NCBI GenBank assembly: GCA_043746555.1
Contig: JAYTQU010000355.1
Span: 1-17,627 of the forward strand
Direction of reading: 5' to 3'
Length of the DNA stretch: 17,627 bases
Origin: CAZQYC01 sp043746555
GTDB lineage: Bacteria; Pseudomonadota; Gammaproteobacteria; Steroidobacterales; Steroidobacteraceae
In this document: positions 15,284 to 17,627 of the stretch, in pieces
Layout of the letters: each line of letters opens with the position of its first letter
Position numbering within the stretch: position 1 is the stretch's first letter
Notes under the pieces: model-generated
What the model saw: only the letters and a program-made list of their open reading frames with translations
What the model was told of the DNA's origin: nothing
Database searches by the model: none
Made by a program: the position numbers and the translations under genes

Positions 15284-16021
15284 AGTAAGGTATCGAAACT
15301 ATTCGGCTTGCGAGCAAGCAAAACGAAAACAAAAGATGCCGAGTTGGCCGTAGAGCTGAGCTCGTTCGACAAAGAGACGATTGCGTTCGCCAAGCCATTT
15401 ACCATGACTTCGGTGCAACGACTGCAAGCGTTGATTCTTGCCGTTCGTCATATCGTTAAACGAAAGATTCCAGGAGCAATCGTCGAGTGTGGCGTGTGGC
15501 GCGGGGGAAGCATGTTGACGGCGGCGCGCACGCTTTGTGAATTAGGCGATCGCGAGCGCGAACTTTTTCTCTACGACACCTATGCGGGGATGCCGGAGCC
15601 CGGTGATCAGGACGTTCGGCAATTTGATAAGGTGTCGGCAAGTGAGCTCCTCAAGAACGACACGAAAGATGACGGCACGCGTGCGATCGCGAGCATCGAG
15701 ATCGTCAAGCAAACCATGTCTCTGTCCCGTTATCCAACAGACAAAGTGCGCATGATCGTGGGCAAGGTGGAAGAAACGATTCCGTCGACCATTCCGAAAC
15801 AGATTGCATTGTTGCGACTCGACACCGATTGGTATTCGTCCACACTGCACGAGTTGCGACATTTATATCCGCTACTCTCGCCCGGCGGCGTACTGATCAT
15901 CGACGACTACGGTTGGTGGGAAGGCGCGCGGCGTGCGGTCGATGAGTATTTCGCCGATCACGAAGCCGCGCCACTTTTCAACGTCATCGACGATACCGGG
16001 CGCATTGCGGTGCGAGCCTAA
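15281..16021 (+). CDS. TylF/MycF-type O-methyltransferase
   Basis: A 246-residue SAM-dependent sugar O-methyltransferase of the macrocin-O-methyltransferase (TylF) family. ATG 15281 is preferred over TTG 15266: it is a standard start with GAGA about 8 bases upstream and gives MSKVSKLFGL. Motifs: VECGVWRGGS (68-77) for SAM binding, LFLYDTYAGMP (96-105 region) for the cofactor ribose acid, LRLDTDWYSST (179-189 region) with the metal/catalytic acids, and LIIDDYGWW (205-213) for the second metal-binding pair. In this family a divalent metal and the two acidic motifs position the sugar hydroxyl. In a locus that makes dTDP-rhamnose it may methylate rhamnose or another sugar of the glycan (inference). 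It is followed after two bases by a second methyltransferase gene, so the two are co-transcribed. Confidence 0.92.
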   Translation: MSKVSKLFGLRASKTKTKDAELAVELSSFDKETIAFAKPFTMTSVQRLQALILAVRHIVKRKIPGAIVECGVWRGGSMLTAARTLCELGDRERELFLYDTYAGMPEPGDQDVRQFDKVSASELLKNDTKDDGTRAIASIEIVKQTMSLSRYPTDKVRMIVGKVEETIPSTIPKQIALLRLDTDWYSSTLHELRHLYPLLSPGGVLIIDDYGWWEGARRAVDEYFADHEAAPLFNVIDDTGRIAVRA

Positions 16022-16023
16022 TC

Positions 16024-16773
16024 GTGACCGTTAACAAGACAATCGCGGTGCAACCGGCGCGTCGTACCGATTATCGGTCACGGCATCGGCAGGATCGCTG
16101 GATGGCACCATTACTCGCGGACGCCATCGAGACATCACTAAATGAGCATGCAAGTCACTACGCACAAGCATCACAGTGTTTGGACGTCGGTTGCGGCGAA
16201 CAACCGCTAAGAACCAAGTTGGAAAGTATGGGCTTTGCGTATTCGAGCCTGGATCTCGAACAAAATAGCGCTGCCGGCGTCGAACATATCGGCACCATTG
16301 ATAAGGCGCTACCGCTCACGCTTCAAGCGTCTGGATTCGATTTGATCGTCTGCACCGAAGTGCTCGAGCACGTTGCAAACTGGCCCATCGCATTCGCCAA
16401 TCTCACGACGCTGTTGAAGGCAGGCGGGCGACTCCTGATTACCTGCCCGCATATTTGGGTGCCTCACGAAGAACCGCACGATTATTTTCGTCCCACTAGT
16501 TGGGCACTGGACCACTTCGCGAAGCAAAACGAATTGAATATCGTATCCCTAAAGCGACTAGGCGATGGCTACGATGTATTGGGCACGGTATTGGCGGCCG
16601 TGCGCATAACCGCGCCACGCAAGCAACCATGGATGTGGCTAATCGCGGGCCCGCTCAGCTTGATTCGAAAACTGGCGCTCGCGATCTTGTCTCTTCGACC
16701 GGTGCGTCACGTGCTCAATCTTCCTACCCGGCTCTATCTGAGCACGGTCGCCGTTCTCGAGAAGTCGCGCTAA
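16024..16773 (+). CDS. Class I SAM-dependent methyltransferase
   Basis: A 249-residue methyltransferase starting at GTG 16024, two bases after the TylF-like stop. Motif I LDVGCGEQ (53-60), an acidic residue at the end of strand 2 (LDLEQ, 76-80), the TEVLEHV block (111-117) and GGRLLITCPH (134-143) define the Rossmann-type Methyltransf_11 fold. The HEEPHDYFRPT segment (148-158) is characteristic of a subgroup common in polysaccharide clusters. After residue 195 there are two hydrophobic stretches (WMWLIAGPLSLI and LALAILSL), so the C terminus probably lies against the membrane. Substrate unknown; a sugar of the growing chain is the natural guess. Two bases separate its TAA from the next ATG, giving a tight three-gene + strand group. 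Confidence 0.88.
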   Translation: MTVNKTIAVQPARRTDYRSRHRQDRWMAPLLADAIETSLNEHASHYAQASQCLDVGCGEQPLRTKLESMGFAYSSLDLEQNSAAGVEHIGTIDKALPLTLQASGFDLIVCTEVLEHVANWPIAFANLTTLLKAGGRLLITCPHIWVPHEEPHDYFRPTSWALDHFAKQNELNIVSLKRLGDGYDVLGTVLAAVRITAPRKQPWMWLIAGPLSLIRKLALAILSLRPVRHVLNLPTRLYLSTVAVLEKSR

Positions 16774-16775
16774 CG

Positions 16776-17627
16776 ATGCGTCTGGCCTTTGTATCAATTA
16801 TGAGGCGATCGGAGTGGGCGGCCTGCGAAGAACTCTGGGCCGATGCGGCGCGACAGGCATTGACGAGCGGACACGAAGTTTTTGTCAGTGTTTATGAACG
16901 ATCCGAAAACGCTCCGCAGATTGCCGAATTGCGCGCAGCCGGCGCAATAATTAACGTTCGCTCCGATAATCATTGGGGAAATAAGTCGGCAATCATTTCG
17001 CGCGTGCAAAACACATTCGGCGCGCTGAAACAATTCGACGCCGAAGCGATTTGCGTGAGCCAAGGCGGCACCTACGACATTACGCGCAGCGGCGCGATGC
17101 ACGTACTGCGCACGATACTCAAACGCAATGGCACACCGTACGTGCTGCTGTGTCATTGCCAACAAGCTGCGCCGCGCTCGGCGCGAAGAAAAAGAGCTCG
17201 CAAAGTTTTTGGCGATGCGGCTGTCCTCGGGATGCTTTCCAAAAACTTACGAAGCCTTTCCGAGCAGCACCTCGGGACTCGACTCGATAATGTGCGTATT
17301 TTTCAAAATCCACTCAAGTTAAAATCGTTGAACTGTCTACCGTGGCCACGCGAATCGACGCTGCGCATGGCTTTTGTCGGCAGGCTGGAACACGTTAAAG
17401 GTCTCGATCTACTCGTCGACGCGCTTGCTGCGCCGATCTGGCGCGAACGCGATTGGCGACTCACCATTTGTGGCTCCGGCCCCGATCGCAGGCTGCTGGA
17501 AGAGCGAGTCAATGCCGCCGGACTTTCAAACCGAATCGCATTCGCGGGCTTCGTTACCGATATCTCCGATGTATGGGCAACGCATCATGTCTTGGTCATG
17601 TCGTCTCGCCTAGAAGGAATTCCGATT
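16776..17627 (+). CDS. GT4 glycosyltransferase, N-terminal part (3' end outside window)
   Basis: ATG 16776 follows the methyltransferase stop by two bases, and the frame stays open for 284 codons to the window edge. The N-terminal domain (1-180) starts MRLAFVSIMRRSEWAACEELW, where the usual glycine loop is replaced by a Ser-Glu-Trp segment seen in some GT4 enzymes. It includes CVSQGG (93-98) and LLCHCQQ (124-130). The C-terminal domain begins near 195: FVGRLEHVKGLDLLVDAL (200-217), ICGSGPD (231-237), IAFAGFV (254-260) and SRLEGIP (277-283), the donor-phosphate acid motif. About 60-90 further residues are expected beyond the window. It is clearly co-transcribed with the two methyltransferases and may build the sugar they modify (inference). 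Confidence 0.88.
   Translation, partial: MRLAFVSIMRRSEWAACEELWADAARQALTSGHEVFVSVYERSENAPQIAELRAAGAIINVRSDNHWGNKSAIISRVQNTFGALKQFDAEAICVSQGGTYDITRSGAMHVLRTILKRNGTPYVLLCHCQQAAPRSARRKRARKVFGDAAVLGMLSKNLRSLSEQHLGTRLDNVRIFQNPLKLKSLNCLPWPRESTLRMAFVGRLEHVKGLDLLVDALAAPIWRERDWRLTICGSGPDRRLLEERVNAAGLSNRIAFAGFVTDISDVWATHHVLVMSSRLEGIPI

Noticed and set aside
15283..15405. Upstream extension of the small membrane-protein frame
   Set aside because: These codons are antisense to the conserved methyltransferase N terminus and add no coherent signal; ATG 15282 is the better start.
1..17627. JUMPstart/ops element, tRNA, rRNA, CRISPR array, insertion sequence, attachment site
   Set aside because: I looked for GGCGGTAG-type ops sequence, tRNA-like cloverleaf ends, regular spaced repeats and transposase motifs and found none.

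Overview
The window is the interior of a surface-polysaccharide (capsule, exopolysaccharide or O-antigen) biosynthesis locus from a Gram-negative bacterium. A signal-peptide-bearing outer-membrane barrel of the Wzi capsule-assembly family shows the envelope type. The MsbA-like transporter and gene repertoire fit a proteobacterium of moderate GC, gamma- or betaproteobacterial by general resemblance; I cannot name the species.

Left block, all on + (1-10970): the end of a GT4 glycosyltransferase, a chondroitin-polymerase-like GT2, a complete dTDP-L-rhamnose cassette in the order rmlA-rmlC-rmlD-rmlB with every junction overlapping by 1 or 4 bases, a full-length MsbA-type ABC half-transporter, a WbsX/GH99-like protein, a two-domain GT4-GT2 fusion, and a GalE-like NAD-dependent sugar epimerase. 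This block makes dTDP-rhamnose, adds several sugars to a lipid-linked or nascent glycan, and carries one plausible exporter.

Middle (10971-11912): 940 bases without an intact recognised gene. Conserved GT2 blocks lie here in the correct order but scattered over all three + frames, so I read it as a decayed GT2 gene that ended the left operon. A 160-codon open frame with a strong Shine-Dalgarno sequence overlaps it.

Right block: on - (15282 down to 11913), a 75-residue two-helix membrane protein, wzi coupled to it by an ATGA overlap, and another GT2. On + (15281-17627), a TylF-type O-methyltransferase, a second SAM methyltransferase and a GT4 cut by the window edge. The two divergent transcription units start from one shared CATG tetranucleotide (15280-15283).

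Together: rhamnose synthesis (rmlACDB) and a further epimerase supply sugars; six intact or partial glycosyltransferase genes (one of them a two-domain fusion) plus WbsX assemble the glycan; the ABC protein probably flips or exports it; two methyltransferases could methylate sugars, perhaps at the chain end; Wzi anchors or organises the polymer at the cell surface. No wzx, wzy, wza, wzc, wzm/wzt, tRNA, rRNA, CRISPR array or insertion sequence was recognised.
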